Assembly: GCF_000631985.1 (NCBI RefSeq)
Contig: NZ_JFYN01000044.1
Location: 1-64,000, forward strand
From: Pseudomonas sp. RIT288
GTDB lineage: Bacteria; Pseudomonadota; Gammaproteobacteria; Pseudomonadales; Pseudomonadaceae
DNA: 64,000 bases
Direction: 5' to 3'
The notes beneath the pieces were generated by a model that made no database searches, was not told the origin of the DNA, and saw nothing but the letters and a program-made list of their open reading frames with translations. Positions 16,818 to 27,100 of this stretch are shown one piece after another; position 1 is the stretch's first letter, and each line of letters opens with the position of its first letter. Made by a program: the position numbers and the translations under genes.

Positions 16818-17291
16818 ATGCCAAGACGTCGCGTAGCAGCAAAGCGTGAGATTCTGGACGATCCGAAATACGGAAGCCAGATCCTCGCCAAATTCATGAA
16901 CCACGTTATGGAAAGCGGTAAGAAAGCCGTTGCCGAACGTATCGTTTATGGTGCCCTGGAAACCGTGAAGGCTCGTAAGGCCGGCACCGATCCCCTGGAA
17001 CTCTTCGAAAAAGCACTCGACGCCATCGCTCCGCTGGTCGAAGTGAAGTCGCGCCGCGTTGGTGGTGCTACTTACCAGGTTCCGGTCGAGGTTCGTCCTT
17101 CCCGCCGTAACGCTCTGGCAATGCGCTGGTTGGTAGACTTCGCCCGTAAGCGTGGCGAGAAGTCTATGGCTCTGCGTTTGGCTGGCGAACTGCTGGATGC
17201 TGCTGAAGGTAAAGGTGCTGCTGTTAAGAAGCGTGAAGACGTGCACCGTATGGCCGAAGCCAACAAAGCTTTCTCGCACTACCGCTTCTAA
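16818..17291 (+). CDS. rpsG: 30S ribosomal protein S7
   Basis: 157 aa. Nucleates assembly of the 30S head by binding 16S rRNA and is the translational repressor of the str operon in E. coli. Starts MPRRRVAAKREILDDP; second gene of the operon, 107 bases after rpsL. Confidence 0.98.
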   Translation: MPRRRVAAKREILDDPKYGSQILAKFMNHVMESGKKAVAERIVYGALETVKARKAGTDPLELFEKALDAIAPLVEVKSRRVGGATYQVPVEVRPSRRNALAMRWLVDFARKRGEKSMALRLAGELLDAAEGKGAAVKKREDVHRMAEANKAFSHYRF

Positions 17292-17321
17292 TTTTAGCTT
17301 CACTAATTTTGCGAGGGCTTT

Positions 17322-19427
17322 ATGGCTCGTACTACTCCGATTAGTCGCTACCGTAACATCGGTATCGTCGCTCACGTGGATGCTGGTAAAACCACCACCA
17401 CCGAGCGCGTCCTTTTTTACACTGGCAAAAGTCACAAAATGGGCGAGGTGCATGACGGCGCCGCGACCACAGACTGGATGGTTCAGGAGCAGGAGCGTGG
17501 TATTACCATTACTTCTGCTGCCATTACCGCCTTCTGGAAAGGTTCCGAGAAGCAGTATCCTCACGAACACCGCTTCAACGTCATCGATACCCCGGGCCAC
17601 GTAGACTTCACCATTGAAGTTGAGCGTTCCCTGCGCGTACTCGACGGCGCTGTCGTTGTATTCTGCGGTACTTCGGGTGTTGAGCCACAGTCGGAAACCG
17701 TATGGCGTCAAGCCAACAAATACGGCGTTCCACGTCTTGTTTACGTAAACAAGATGGACCGTGCTGGTGCCAACTTCCTGCGCGTGATCGGTCAGATCAA
17801 GCAGCGTCTGGGTCACACTCCGGTGCCGATTCAGTTGGCTATCGGTTCGGAAGACAACTTCCAGGGCCAGATCGACCTGATCAACATGCAGGCTGTTTAC
17901 TGGAACGACTCTGACAAGGGTATGGTTCCTGTTCGCAAGGAAATCCCTGCGGACATGCTCGAGCTGGCTACTGAGTGGCGCAGCAACATGGTTGAGGCTG
18001 CGGCCGAAGCCAGTGAAGAGCTGATGAACAAGTACCTGGAAGGCGAAGAGCTGTCGATCGAAGAGATCAAGGCCGCTCTGCGTCAGCGTACTATCGCTGG
18101 CGAAATCGTTCTGGCTGTGTGCGGTTCGTCGTTCAAGAACAAGGGTGTTCCCCTGGTTCTCGACGCCGTTATCGACTTCCTGCCTGCTCCAACCGACATT
18201 CCAGCTATCAAGGGCTCGAACCCTGATAACGAGGAAGAGGAAATGGAGCGTCACGCAAGTGACGACGAGCCGTTCGCGGCACTGGCGTTCAAAATCGCTA
18301 CCGACCCATTCGTGGGTACCTTGACCTTCGTCCGCGTTTACTCGGGCGTGTTGAACTCCGGCGACGGCGTGATCAACTCGGTTAAAGGCAAGAAAGAGCG
18401 CGTGGGTCGTATGGTGCAAATGCACGCAAACGCCCGTGAAGAGATCAAGGAAGTACGCGCTGGCGACATCGCGGCCCTGATCGGCATGAAGGATGTCACC
18501 ACTGGTGAAACCCTCTGCAACGCTGACAAGCCAATCATCCTGGTTCGCATGGACTTCCCGGAGCCGGTTATTTCGGTTGCCGTAGAGCCTAAGACCAAGG
18601 ATGACCAGGAAAAAATGGGTATCGCACTGGGCAAGTTGGCTCAGGAAGACCCGTCTTTCCGCGTTAAAACTGATGAAGAGACTGGTCAGACGATCATCTC
18701 CGGCATGGGCGAGTTGCACCTGGACATCCTGGTTGACCGGATGCGCCGTGAGTTCAACGTCGAAGCCAACATCGGTAAGCCTCAGGTTTCCTATCGTGAG
18801 CGCATCACGAAGAACTGCGAAATCGAAGGCAAGTTCGTTCGCCAGTCCGGCGGTCGTGGCCAGTTCGGTCACTGCTGGATCCGTTTTGCTCCTGCTGACG
18901 AAGGTCAGGAAGGTCTGCAATTTGTGAACGAAGTCGTAGGTGGTGTGGTTCCTAAGGAATACATCCCGGCTATCCAGAAGGGTATCGAAGAGCAGATGAA
19001 GAACGGCGTTGTTGCCGGCTATCCGCTGATCGGCCTGAAGGCTACCGTGTTCGATGGTTCTTACCACGACGTCGACTCCAACGAGATGGCGTTCAAGGTG
19101 GCTGCTTCCATGGCGACCAAGCAACTGGCCCAGAAGGGCGGTGGTGAGTTGCTCGAGCCGATCATGGCGGTAGAGGTTGTTACGCCTGAAGACTATATGG
19201 GTGATGTAATGGGCGACCTTAACCGTCGTCGCGGCATGATCCAGGGTATGGAAGACACAGTGTCCGGCAAGGTTATCCGTGCCGAAGTTCCACTGGGTGA
19301 AATGTTCGGTTATGCGACCGACGTTCGTTCCATGTCTCAGGGTCGCGCAAGCTACTCTATGGAATTCAAAAAATACGATACGGCTCCGTCGCACATCGTC
19401 GAGTCCGTAACCAAAAAACAAGGCTGA
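17322..19427 (+). CDS. fusA: Elongation factor G
   Basis: 701-aa translocase GTPase. G1 AHVDAGKTT lies near 17-25, G3 DTPGH near 88-92, G4 NKMD near 142-145, followed by the usual domains II-V. In the str operon, 30 bases after rpsG. Pseudomonads often carry a second EF-G elsewhere; this is the str-operon copy (fusA1). Confidence 0.98.
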   Translation: MARTTPISRYRNIGIVAHVDAGKTTTTERVLFYTGKSHKMGEVHDGAATTDWMVQEQERGITITSAAITAFWKGSEKQYPHEHRFNVIDTPGHVDFTIEVERSLRVLDGAVVVFCGTSGVEPQSETVWRQANKYGVPRLVYVNKMDRAGANFLRVIGQIKQRLGHTPVPIQLAIGSEDNFQGQIDLINMQAVYWNDSDKGMVPVRKEIPADMLELATEWRSNMVEAAAEASEELMNKYLEGEELSIEEIKAALRQRTIAGEIVLAVCGSSFKNKGVPLVLDAVIDFLPAPTDIPAIKGSNPDNEEEEMERHASDDEPFAALAFKIATDPFVGTLTFVRVYSGVLNSGDGVINSVKGKKERVGRMVQMHANAREEIKEVRAGDIAALIGMKDVTTGETLCNADKPIILVRMDFPEPVISVAVEPKTKDDQEKMGIALGKLAQEDPSFRVKTDEETGQTIISGMGELHLDILVDRMRREFNVEANIGKPQVSYRERITKNCEIEGKFVRQSGGRGQFGHCWIRFAPADEGQEGLQFVNEVVGGVVPKEYIPAIQKGIEEQMKNGVVAGYPLIGLKATVFDGSYHDVDSNEMAFKVAASMATKQLAQKGGGELLEPIMAVEVVTPEDYMGDVMGDLNRRRGMIQGMEDTVSGKVIRAEVPLGEMFGYATDVRSMSQGRASYSMEFKKYDTAPSHIVESVTKKQG

Positions 19428-19458
19428 TTCAGCCCCTTTAGGCTAGGAGTTAATTGTC

Positions 19459-20652
19459 GTGGCTAAAGAAAAATTTGATCGTTCCCTACCGCACGTCAAC
19501 GTTGGCACCATCGGTCACGTTGACCACGGTAAAACCACTCTGACCGCTGCTCTGACTCGCGTCTGCTCCGAAGTTTTCGGTTCGGCCGTAGTTGAATTCG
19601 ACAAGATCGACAGCGCTCCAGAAGAAAAAGCTCGCGGTATCACCATCAACACCGCGCACGTTGAGTACAACTCGCTGATCCGTCACTACGCTCACGTTGA
19701 CTGCCCAGGTCACGCTGACTATGTGAAGAACATGATCACCGGTGCTGCTCAAATGGACGGCGCTATCCTGGTTTGCTCGGCCGCTGATGGTCCGATGCCA
19801 CAAACCCGTGAGCACATCCTGCTGTCCCGTCAGGTAGGCGTTCCGTACATCGTGGTTTTCCTGAACAAGGCTGACCTGGTAGACGACGCTGAGCTGCTGG
19901 AACTGGTTGAGATGGAAGTTCGCGACCTGCTGTCCACCTACGACTTCCCGGGCGATGACACTCCAATCATCATCGGTTCGGCTCGTATGGCGCTGGAAGG
20001 CAAAGACGACAACGAGATGGGCACCACTGCCGTCAAGAAGCTGGTTGAAACTCTGGACAGCTACATCCCAGAACCAGTTCGTATGATCGACAAGCCGTTC
20101 CTGATGCCAATCGAAGACGTATTCTCGATCTCGGGTCGCGGTACTGTTGTGACTGGTCGTATCGAGCGCGGTATCGTTCGCGTTCAAGATCCGCTGGAAA
20201 TCGTTGGTCTGCGTGACACTACCGTTTCCACCTGCACCGGTGTTGAAATGTTCCGCAAGCTGCTCGACGAAGGTCGTGCTGGCGAGAACTGCGGCGTTCT
20301 GCTGCGTGGTACCAAGCGTGACGACGTTGAGCGTGGTCAGGTTCTGGTTAAGCCGGGTTCGGTTAAGCCGCACACCAAGTTCACCGCAGAAGTTTACGTT
20401 CTGAGCAAGGAAGAAGGCGGTCGCCACACTCCGTTCTTCAAAGGCTACCGTCCACAGTTCTACTTCCGTACTACTGACGTGACTGGTAACTGCGAGCTGC
20501 CAGAAGGCGTTGAAATGGTAATGCCAGGTGACAACATTCAGATGACTGTTACCCTGATCAAAACCATCGCGATGGAAGACGGTCTGCGTTTCGCTATCCG
20601 TGAAGGCGGTCGTACCGTCGGCGCTGGCGTCGTAGCCAAAATCATCGAGTAA
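19459..20652 (+). CDS. tufA: Elongation factor Tu (copy 2, str operon)
   Basis: 397 aa, GTG start with AGGAGT 10 bases upstream. The protein is identical to copy 1 at 2904. At DNA level the two differ by silent changes (plus ATG against GTG) in the first 54 bases and in the last third; about 800 bases in between are the same, as expected from gene conversion. A strong terminator follows, closing the str operon. Confidence 0.98.
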   Translation: MAKEKFDRSLPHVNVGTIGHVDHGKTTLTAALTRVCSEVFGSAVVEFDKIDSAPEEKARGITINTAHVEYNSLIRHYAHVDCPGHADYVKNMITGAAQMDGAILVCSAADGPMPQTREHILLSRQVGVPYIVVFLNKADLVDDAELLELVEMEVRDLLSTYDFPGDDTPIIIGSARMALEGKDDNEMGTTAVKKLVETLDSYIPEPVRMIDKPFLMPIEDVFSISGRGTVVTGRIERGIVRVQDPLEIVGLRDTTVSTCTGVEMFRKLLDEGRAGENCGVLLRGTKRDDVERGQVLVKPGSVKPHTKFTAEVYVLSKEEGGRHTPFFKGYRPQFYFRTTDVTGNCELPEGVEMVMPGDNIQMTVTLIKTIAMEDGLRFAIREGGRTVGAGVVAKIIE

Positions 20653-20683
20653 TCTCTTTTATAGAGTCTGCTTGATGAATTGA

Positions 20684-20715
20684 AAAAGCCCCCGCTCAGC
20701 GGGGGCTTTTTTATT
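20684..20715 (+). terminator. Rho-independent terminator of the str operon
   Basis: AAAAAGCCCCCGCT / AGCGGGGGCTTTTTT with a tiny CA loop. Long GC stem and T-run, lying 31 bases after the tufA stop. Confidence 0.92.
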
Positions 20716-20718
20716 GGG

Positions 20719-20747
20719 TTGACACCTATCTGGGGCGTCTATAGAAT
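20719..20747 (+). promoter_or_regulatory. Sigma70 promoter of the S10 operon
   Basis: Perfect TTGACA (20719-20724), 17-base spacer, TAGAAT (20742-20747). Starts 4-6 bases after the str terminator T-run. Predicted leader to rpsJ is only about 55 bases, with a small GGGCG/CGCCC hairpin at 20764-20778. Confidence 0.85.
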
Positions 20748-20809
20748 TGCGCCTCCTTTTAACGGGCGTATTGCGCCCGGTGGGAATAGCAGCCGGAGTC
20801 TGAAATCCA

Positions 20810-21121
20810 ATGCAAAATCAGCAAATCCGTATCAGGTTGAAGGCCTTTGACCATCGCCTGATCGACCAATCAACCCAGGAAATCGTGGAAACCGCGAAAC
20901 GTACTGGTGCTCAAGTGCGTGGTCCAATTCCACTGCCTACCCGTAAAGAGCGGTTCACTGTTCTGGTTTCCCCGCACGTCAACAAAGACGCGCGTGACCA
21001 GTACGAAATCCGCACTCATAAGCGCGTTCTGGACATCGTCCAGCCAACGGATAAAACCGTTGATGCTCTTATGAAGCTTGATCTTGCGGCCGGTGTGGAA
21101 GTGCAGATCAGCCTCGGCTAA
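20810..21121 (+). CDS. rpsJ: 30S ribosomal protein S10 (NusE)
   Basis: 103 aa. Part of the 30S head and, as NusE, a partner of NusB and of the NusG KOW domain in antitermination. First gene of the S10 operon; the conserved [15 protein letters not shown] start is intact. Confidence 0.98.
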
Positions 21122-21201
21122 GACTCGGTCTTGGTCGTGTAACGCTCTGAAATGGGCGGCCATAGCGGGTGAAAGCCCCGTACACTCATGAGGTTTACAA
21201 C

Positions 21202-21837
21202 ATGACTATTGGTGTAGTCGGTCGTAAATGCGGTATGACCCGTATTTTCACCGAAGAAGGTGTCTCCATTCCGGTCACGGTCATTGAGATCGAGCCGAAT
21301 CGCGTCACCCAGTTCAAAACTGAAGAGACCGATGGCTATCGTGCAGTGCAAGTCACTGTCGGCGAGCGTCGTGCTTCGCGTGTAACAGCAGCTCAAGCTG
21401 GCCACTTCGCTAAAGCGAACGTTGCCGCTGGTCGCACCACCATGGAATTCCGTCTTGAAGAAGGCGAGTACCAGGCTGGCGATCTGATCAACGCTGAAAT
21501 CTTCGCCGCTGGTCAACTGGTTGATGTAACCGGTCAGTCCAAGGGTAAGGGCTTCCAGGGTACGATCAAGCGTTGGAATTTCCGCGGGCAAGATAACACC
21601 CACGGTAACTCCGTATCCCACCGCGTCCCAGGCTCTATCGGCCAGTGCCAGACTCCTGGTCGTGTATTCAAGGGCAAAAAAATGTCCGGTCATATGGGCG
21701 CTGAGCGCGTGACCGTGCAGTCCCTGGAAGTAGTGCGCGTGGACGCTGAACGCAATCTGTTGTTGGTCAAGGGCGCTGTTCCTGGCGCTACTGGCGGCAA
21801 CCTGGTTGTACGTCCAGCAGCCAAGGCTCGCGGTTAA
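21202..21837 (+). CDS. rplC: 50S ribosomal protein L3
   Basis: 211 aa. The ORF is open 11 codons further upstream, but ATG 21202 has TGAGGT 8 bases before it and gives the usual MTIGVVGRKCGMTRIF start. The loop reaching the peptidyl transferase centre (GSIGQCQTPGRVFKGKKM) is present, including the Gln methylated by PrmB. Confidence 0.97.
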   Translation: MTIGVVGRKCGMTRIFTEEGVSIPVTVIEIEPNRVTQFKTEETDGYRAVQVTVGERRASRVTAAQAGHFAKANVAAGRTTMEFRLEEGEYQAGDLINAEIFAAGQLVDVTGQSKGKGFQGTIKRWNFRGQDNTHGNSVSHRVPGSIGQCQTPGRVFKGKKMSGHMGAERVTVQSLEVVRVDAERNLLLVKGAVPGATGGNLVVRPAAKARG

Positions 21838-21849
21838 GGGGAAGCTGAC

Positions 21850-22452
21850 ATGCAATTAAATGTAAATGACGCTCAAGCGATCGAAGTTTCCGAACTGACA
21901 TTTGGCGGCGAATTCAACGAGACGCTGGTTCACCAAGCAGTCGTGGCCTACATGGCCGGCGGCCGTCAAGGTAGCAAGCAGCAGAAGACCCGTTCCGACG
22001 TTCGTGGTGGCGGCAAGCGCCCATGGCGTCAGAAAGGTACTGGCCGTGCTCGTGCCGGTACTATCCGTAGCCCAATCTGGCGTGGCGGCGGTACCACTTT
22101 CGCGGCTCGTCCACAGGATCACTCCCAGAAGCTGAACAAGAAGATGTATCGCGCAGCAATGCGTTCCATCCTTGCTGAGCTGGTGCGTACTGATCGTCTG
22201 GTCGTGGTTCAGGATTTCGCTGTTGAAACTCCGAAAACCAAAGATCTGCTGGGCAAGCTGAACAACATGAGCCTGACCGATGTTCTCATCGTGTCGGATG
22301 CTGTTGATCAGAACCTGTACCTGGCTGCTCGTAACCTGCCACACGTAGATGTACGTGACGTGCAAGGTTCCGATCCAGTTAGTCTGATCGCATACGACAA
22401 GGTGTTGATCACCGTGTCGGCCGTGAAGAAATTCGAGGAGCTGCTGGGATGA
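21850..22452 (+). CDS. rplD: 50S ribosomal protein L4
   Basis: 200 aa. Lines the exit tunnel through its extended loop ([20 protein letters not shown], about 44-63). In E. coli free L4 also represses the S10 operon. Its last codons overlap rplW (ATGA). Confidence 0.98.
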
Positions 22453-22748
22453 ACCAGGAACGCGTATTTAAAGTTCTGCTTGGCCCGCACGTTTCCGAGA
22501 AGGCTACGGTTCTGGCAGACAAGAAAGGCCAGTTCGTTTTCAAGGTTGCTACTGATGCAACCAAGCTGGAAATCAAGAAGGCCGTCGAAAGCCTGTTCAG
22601 CGTGAAAGTAGAGCGCGTCACTACCCTGAACGTTCTGGGTAAGAGCAAGCGCACTGCTCGCGGTCTGGGCAAGCGTAATGACTGGAAGAAGGCAGTTATC
22701 TCCCTTCAGCCAGGCCAAGATCTCGATTTCAGCAGCAGTGCTGAGTAA
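22449..22748 (+). CDS. rplW: 50S ribosomal protein L23
   Basis: 99 aa. Tunnel-exit protein that docks trigger factor and SRP. Starts inside the end of rplD by a 4-base ATGA overlap, so translation is coupled. Confidence 0.98.
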
Positions 22749-22762
22749 GGAAGGGGTGCATC

Positions 22763-23587
22763 ATGGCAATCGTTAAATGCAAACCGACTTCCCCTGGCCG
22801 CCGTTTTGTGGTCAAGGTGGTCAACCAGGAGCTGCATAAAGGCGCTCCTCACGCACCGCTGCTCGAGAAAAAATCGAAGACTGGTGGTCGTAACAACAAT
22901 GGCCGTATTACCACTCGTCACATCGGTGGTGGTCATAAGCAGCATTACCGTATGGTCGATTTCCGTCGCAACGACAAAGATGGCATCGTCGCCACTGTCG
23001 AGCGTATCGAATACGATCCAAACCGTACTGCTCACATCGCACTGCTCTGCTACGCAGACGGCGAGCGTCGCTACATCATCGCCCCTAAAGGCGTGAGTGC
23101 TGGCGACCAGCTGATCGCAGGTGCTCTGGCTCCAATCAAGCCAGGCAACGCTCTGCAACTGCGCAACATTCCAGTCGGTTCTACCGTACACGGCATCGAA
23201 CTGAAGCCAGGTAAAGGCGCGCAGATCGCTCGTTCCGCTGGTGCTTCGGCTCAGCTGATCGCTCGTGAAGGCGTGTACGTTACCCTGCGTCTGCGTTCCG
23301 GTGAAATGCGTAAAGTCCTGGCTGAATGCCGTGCGACCCTGGGCGAAGTCTCGAACTCCGAGCACAGCCTGCGTTCGCTGGGTAAAGCTGGTGCCAAACG
23401 CTGGCGTGGCGTTCGCCCAACCGTTCGTGGTGTTGCCATGAACCCGGTTGACCACCCACATGGTGGTGGTGAAGGTCGTACCTCTGGTGGTCGTCATCCG
23501 GTATCGCCATGGGGCTTCCCGACTAAGGGCGCGAAGACTCGTGGTAATAAGCGTACCGACAAAATGATCGTCCGTCGTCGCAAGTAA
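22763..23587 (+). CDS. rplB: 50S ribosomal protein L2
   Basis: 274 aa. Primary 23S-binding protein near the peptidyl transferase centre. The C-terminal DHPHGGGEGR loop, containing the histidine implicated in activity, is intact (near 230). Full family length. Confidence 0.98.
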   Translation: MAIVKCKPTSPGRRFVVKVVNQELHKGAPHAPLLEKKSKTGGRNNNGRITTRHIGGGHKQHYRMVDFRRNDKDGIVATVERIEYDPNRTAHIALLCYADGERRYIIAPKGVSAGDQLIAGALAPIKPGNALQLRNIPVGSTVHGIELKPGKGAQIARSAGASAQLIAREGVYVTLRLRSGEMRKVLAECRATLGEVSNSEHSLRSLGKAGAKRWRGVRPTVRGVAMNPVDHPHGGGEGRTSGGRHPVSPWGFPTKGAKTRGNKRTDKMIVRRRK

Positions 23588-23603
23588 ATAGAGGGATACG
23601 ACA

Positions 23604-23879
23604 GTGCCACGTTCTCTGAAAAAAGGTCCTTTTATTGATCTTCACCTACTGAAGAAGATCGAAGTGGCGGCGGAAAAGAACGATCGCAAACCAATTAAGA
23701 CTTGGTCGCGTCGTTCGATGATCCTGCCACAAATGGTCGGTCTGACCATCGCAGTACACAACGGCCGTCAGCACGTCCCAGTTCTCGTGAACGAAGACAT
23801 GGTTGGCCATAAACTGGGCGAGTTCGCCGGTACCCGCACTTATCGTGGGCACGTGGCAGACAAGAAAGCCAAGCGTTAA
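23604..23879 (+). CDS. rpsS: 30S ribosomal protein S19
   Basis: 91 aa, GTG start giving [16 protein letters not shown]. Sits in the 30S head, bridges to the 50S, and partners S13. Confidence 0.98.
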
Positions 23880-23890
23880 GGGGTAAGGAA

Positions 23891-24223
23891 ATGGAAGTAG
23901 CCGCTAAGTTGTCGGGCGCTCGAATCTCCGCCCAGAAAGCCCGCTTGGTCGCCGACCAGATCCGCGGGAAGAAGGTGGGCGAAGCGCTCAACCTGTTGGC
24001 TTTCAGCAGTAAGAAAGCCGCCGAGATCATGAAGAAAGTGCTGGAGTCGGCCGTAGCCAACGCCGAGCATAACGAAGGCGCAGACGTTGATGACCTGAAG
24101 GTCAGCACTGTTTTCGTCAACGAAGGGCGTTCGCTGAAGCGCATCATGCCACGTGCCAAAGGCCGTGCTGATCGCATCGTCAAGCGGTCTTGCCATATCA
24201 CTGTCAAGGTTGCTGACAAGTAA
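23891..24223 (+). CDS. rplV: 50S ribosomal protein L22
   Basis: 110 aa. Its beta-hairpin ([14 protein letters not shown] near 84-97) forms the tunnel constriction where macrolide resistance and stalling changes occur; no deletion is seen. Continues the S10 operon order. Confidence 0.98.
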
Positions 24224-24236
24224 CGGAGTCGAAGAG

Positions 24237-24923
24237 ATGGGTCAGAAAGTACATCCCATTGGCATTCGCCTGGGAATCGTCAAGGAGCACACCTCCGTCT
24301 GGTACGCAGACGGTCGGACTTATGCGGACTACTTGTTCGCAGATCTGAAAGTGCGTGAGTATCTCCAAGACAAACTAAAAAGCGCGTCCGTAAGCCGTAT
24401 CGATATCCATCGTCCGGCCCAAACTGCACGCATCACCATCCACACCGCTCGTCCAGGTATCGTTATCGGGAAGAAAGGTGAAGATGTTGAGAAACTGCGT
24501 CAGGACCTGACCAAGCAAATGGGTGTGCCTGTGCACATCAATATCGAAGAGATCCGCAAGCCGGAGCTCGACGGTATGCTGGTTGCGCAGAGCGTAGCTC
24601 AGCAGCTGGAGCGTCGTGTAATGTTCCGTCGCGCTATGAAGCGCGCAGTACAGAACGCCATGCGCATTGGTGCCAAAGGCATCAAAATCCAAGTGAGCGG
24701 TCGTCTCGGCGGTGCTGAAATCGCACGTACTGAATGGTATCGCGAAGGTCGTGTGCCACTGCACACCCTGCGTGCCGACATCGACTATGCCAACTACGAA
24801 GCTCACACCACCTACGGTGTGATCGGTGTAAAGGTTTGGATCTTCAAAGGCGAAGTAATTGGTGGTCGCCAAGAAGAGCTGAAGCCACAAGCACCAGCGC
24901 CTCGTAAAAAAGCTGCTAAGTAA
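24237..24923 (+). CDS. rpsC: 30S ribosomal protein S3
   Basis: 228 aa. The ORF is open well upstream inside rplV, but ATG 24237 gives [13 protein letters not shown] and has GGAG nearby. The KH domain [14 protein letters not shown] is near 74-87 and contributes to the mRNA entry site and helicase activity. Confidence 0.97.
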
Positions 24924-24935
24924 GGGGTACGCCAA

Positions 24936-25349
24936 ATGTTGCAACCAAAGCGTACGAAGTTCCGCAAGCAGATGACCGGCCACAACCGTGGTCTGGCACT
25001 GCGCGGTAGCAAAGTCAGCTTCGGCGAGTTCGCGCTGAAGTCTGTTGCTCGTGGTCGTCTCACCGCTCGTCAGATCGAGTCAGCGCGTCGTGCTCTGACC
25101 CGTCACGTAAAACGTGGTGGCAAGATCTGGATCCGTGTATTCCCGGACAAGCCGATCTCCAAAAAACCTCTCGAGGTTCGTATGGGTAAAGGTAAGGGTA
25201 ACGTGGAGTACTGGGTTGCCCAGATTCAGCCAGGCAAAGTCCTGTATGAAATCGAGGGTGTTTCTGAAGAGCTGGCGCGTGAGGCTTTCGCCCTGGCTGC
25301 TGCAAAGCTGCCGCTCGCCACCTCCTTTGTTAAACGGACGGTGATGTGA
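24936..25349 (+). CDS. rplP: 50S ribosomal protein L16
   Basis: 137 aa. Contacts A-site tRNA and organises the 5S/A-site region. The [12 protein letters not shown] start and the arginine hydroxylation region ([12 protein letters not shown]) are present. Stop overlaps the rpmC start by one base. Confidence 0.98.
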
Positions 25350-25540
25350 TGAAAGCGAATGAACTTCGTGAAAAATCCGCACAGCAGCTGAACGAGCAAC
25401 TGCTCGGCTTGCTGCGCGACCAGTTCAATCTGCGTATGCAGAAAGCAACTGGCCAGTTGGGGCAGTCTCATCTGCTCTCGCAAGTTAAGCGTGACATCGC
25501 TCGCGTGAAGACTGTGCTCAACCAGCAGGCAGGTAAGTGA
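25349..25540 (+). CDS. rpmC: 50S ribosomal protein L29
   Basis: 63 aa. ATG 25349 is chosen over GTG 25346, giving [15 protein letters not shown]. Small helical protein near the tunnel exit; overlaps the rplP stop (TGATG). Confidence 0.96.
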
Positions 25541-25542
25541 TC

Positions 25543-25809
25543 ATGGCTGAAGCCGAAAAAACTGTCCGTACGCTGACTGGCCGTGTTGTCAGCGACAAGA
25601 TGGACAAAACCATCACCGTTCTGATCGAGCGTCGCGTTAAGCACCCGATCTACGGTAAATACGTTAAGCGTTCGACTAAGCTGCACGCGCACGACGAAAC
25701 CAATCAGTGCCACATCGGCGACAAAGTCACTATTCGTGAAACTCGTCCGATGGCCAAGACCAAGTCTTGGGCGCTGGTTGATGTTCTCGAACGCGCTGTG
25801 GAAGTCTAA
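25543..25809 (+). CDS. rpsQ: 30S ribosomal protein S17
   Basis: 88 aa. ATG 25543 is 2 bases after the rpmC stop. An alternative GTG two codons upstream would overlap rpmC. OB-fold primary 16S-binding protein (LTGRVVSDKMDKTITV). Confidence 0.97.
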   Translation: MAEAEKTVRTLTGRVVSDKMDKTITVLIERRVKHPIYGKYVKRSTKLHAHDETNQCHIGDKVTIRETRPMAKTKSWALVDVLERAVEV

Positions 25810-25832
25810 GGGCTAGGGGTCGGAGAAATTAT

Positions 25833-26201
25833 ATGATTCAGACTCAATCCATGCTCGATGTGGCCGATAACAGCGGCGCTCGCCGCGTTATGTGCATCAA
25901 GGTGCTGGGTGGCTCCCATCGTCGTTACGCTGGTATCGGTGACATCATCAAAGTTACCGTGAAGGAAGCAATTCCTCGCGGTAAGGTGAAAAAAGGCCAA
26001 GTGATGACTGCTGTTGTAGTCCGCACTCGTCACGGCGTACGTCGTGCTGATGGCTCCATTATCCGCTTTGATGGCAACGCTGCTGTTCTTCTGAACAACA
26101 AGCAAGAGCCGATCGGCACCCGTATCTTTGGGCCAGTGACCCGTGAACTTCGTACTGAGAAGTTCATGAAGATCGTCTCGCTCGCCCCAGAAGTGCTGTA
26201 A
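25833..26201 (+). CDS. rplN: 50S ribosomal protein L14
   Basis: 122 aa. Interface protein, binding site of the silencing factor RsfS. In E. coli this begins the spc operon; here only 23 bases separate it from rpsQ and no promoter is evident. Confidence 0.98.
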   Translation: MIQTQSMLDVADNSGARRVMCIKVLGGSHRRYAGIGDIIKVTVKEAIPRGKVKKGQVMTAVVVRTRHGVRRADGSIIRFDGNAAVLLNNKQEPIGTRIFGPVTRELRTEKFMKIVSLAPEVL

Positions 26202-26212
26202 GGAGATCCGAC

Positions 26213-26527
26213 ATGCAAAAGATTCGTCGTGACGACGAGATCATCGTGATCGCCGGCAAAGACAAAGGTAAGCGCGGTAAGGTGCTGAAGGTTCTTGCTG
26301 ACAACCGTCTGGTTGTTGGTGGTCTGAACCTGGTCAAGCGTCATACCAAGCCTAACCCGATGTCGGGCGTACAGGGCGGTATCGTCGAGAAAGAAGCGCC
26401 ACTGCACGCTTCCAACGTCGCCATCTTCAACGGCGAAACCAACAAGGCTGACCGCGTTGGTTTCAAAGTAGAAGACGGTAAGAAAATTCGTGTCTTCAAG
26501 TCGACCCAAAAAGCGGTTGATGCTTGA
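26213..26527 (+). CDS. rplX: 50S ribosomal protein L24
   Basis: 104 aa. Assembly initiator with an N-terminal KOW motif (DEIIVIAGKDKGKRGKV near 7-23). Confidence 0.98.
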   Translation: MQKIRRDDEIIVIAGKDKGKRGKVLKVLADNRLVVGGLNLVKRHTKPNPMSGVQGGIVEKEAPLHASNVAIFNGETNKADRVGFKVEDGKKIRVFKSTQKAVDA

Positions 26528-26547
26528 ACACTGCTAGGTAGAAGACC

Positions 26548-27087
26548 ATGGCACGACTAAAAGAGATTTACCGGAAGGAAATCGCTCCGAAACTTAAGGA
26601 AGAACTTAAGCTTTCGAACGTGATGGAAGTTCCGCGCGTTACCAAAATCACCCTGAACATGGGTCTGGGCGAAGCGATCGGCGACAAAAAAGTCATCGAG
26701 CACGCTGTTGCTGACCTGGAAAAGATCACCGGCCAAAAAGTCGTTGTGACCTACGCTCGTAAATCCATCGCTGGCTTTAAAGTCCGTGAAGGATGGCCGA
26801 TCGGCGTCAAAGTGACTCTGCGCCGTGAGCGTATGTACGAGTTCCTGGATCGTCTGCTGTCGATCTCCCTGCCTCGGGTTCGCGACTTCCGCGGCCTGAA
26901 TGCCAAGTCCTTCGATGGTCGTGGTAACTACAGCATGGGCGTGAAAGAGCAGATCATTTTCCCGGAAATCGACTACGACAAGATCGATGCTCTCCGCGGT
27001 CTGGACATTACCCTGACCACCACTGCCAAGAACGATGATGAAGGCCGCGCTCTGCTGCGTGCTTTCAAATTCCCGTTCCGCAACTGA
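26548..27087 (+). CDS. rplE: 50S ribosomal protein L5
   Basis: 179 aa. Binds 5S rRNA and contacts P-site tRNA. The region with [20 protein letters not shown] is typical. Followed closely by rpsN. Confidence 0.98.
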
Positions 27088-27100
27088 TTGGAGTAGGAAA

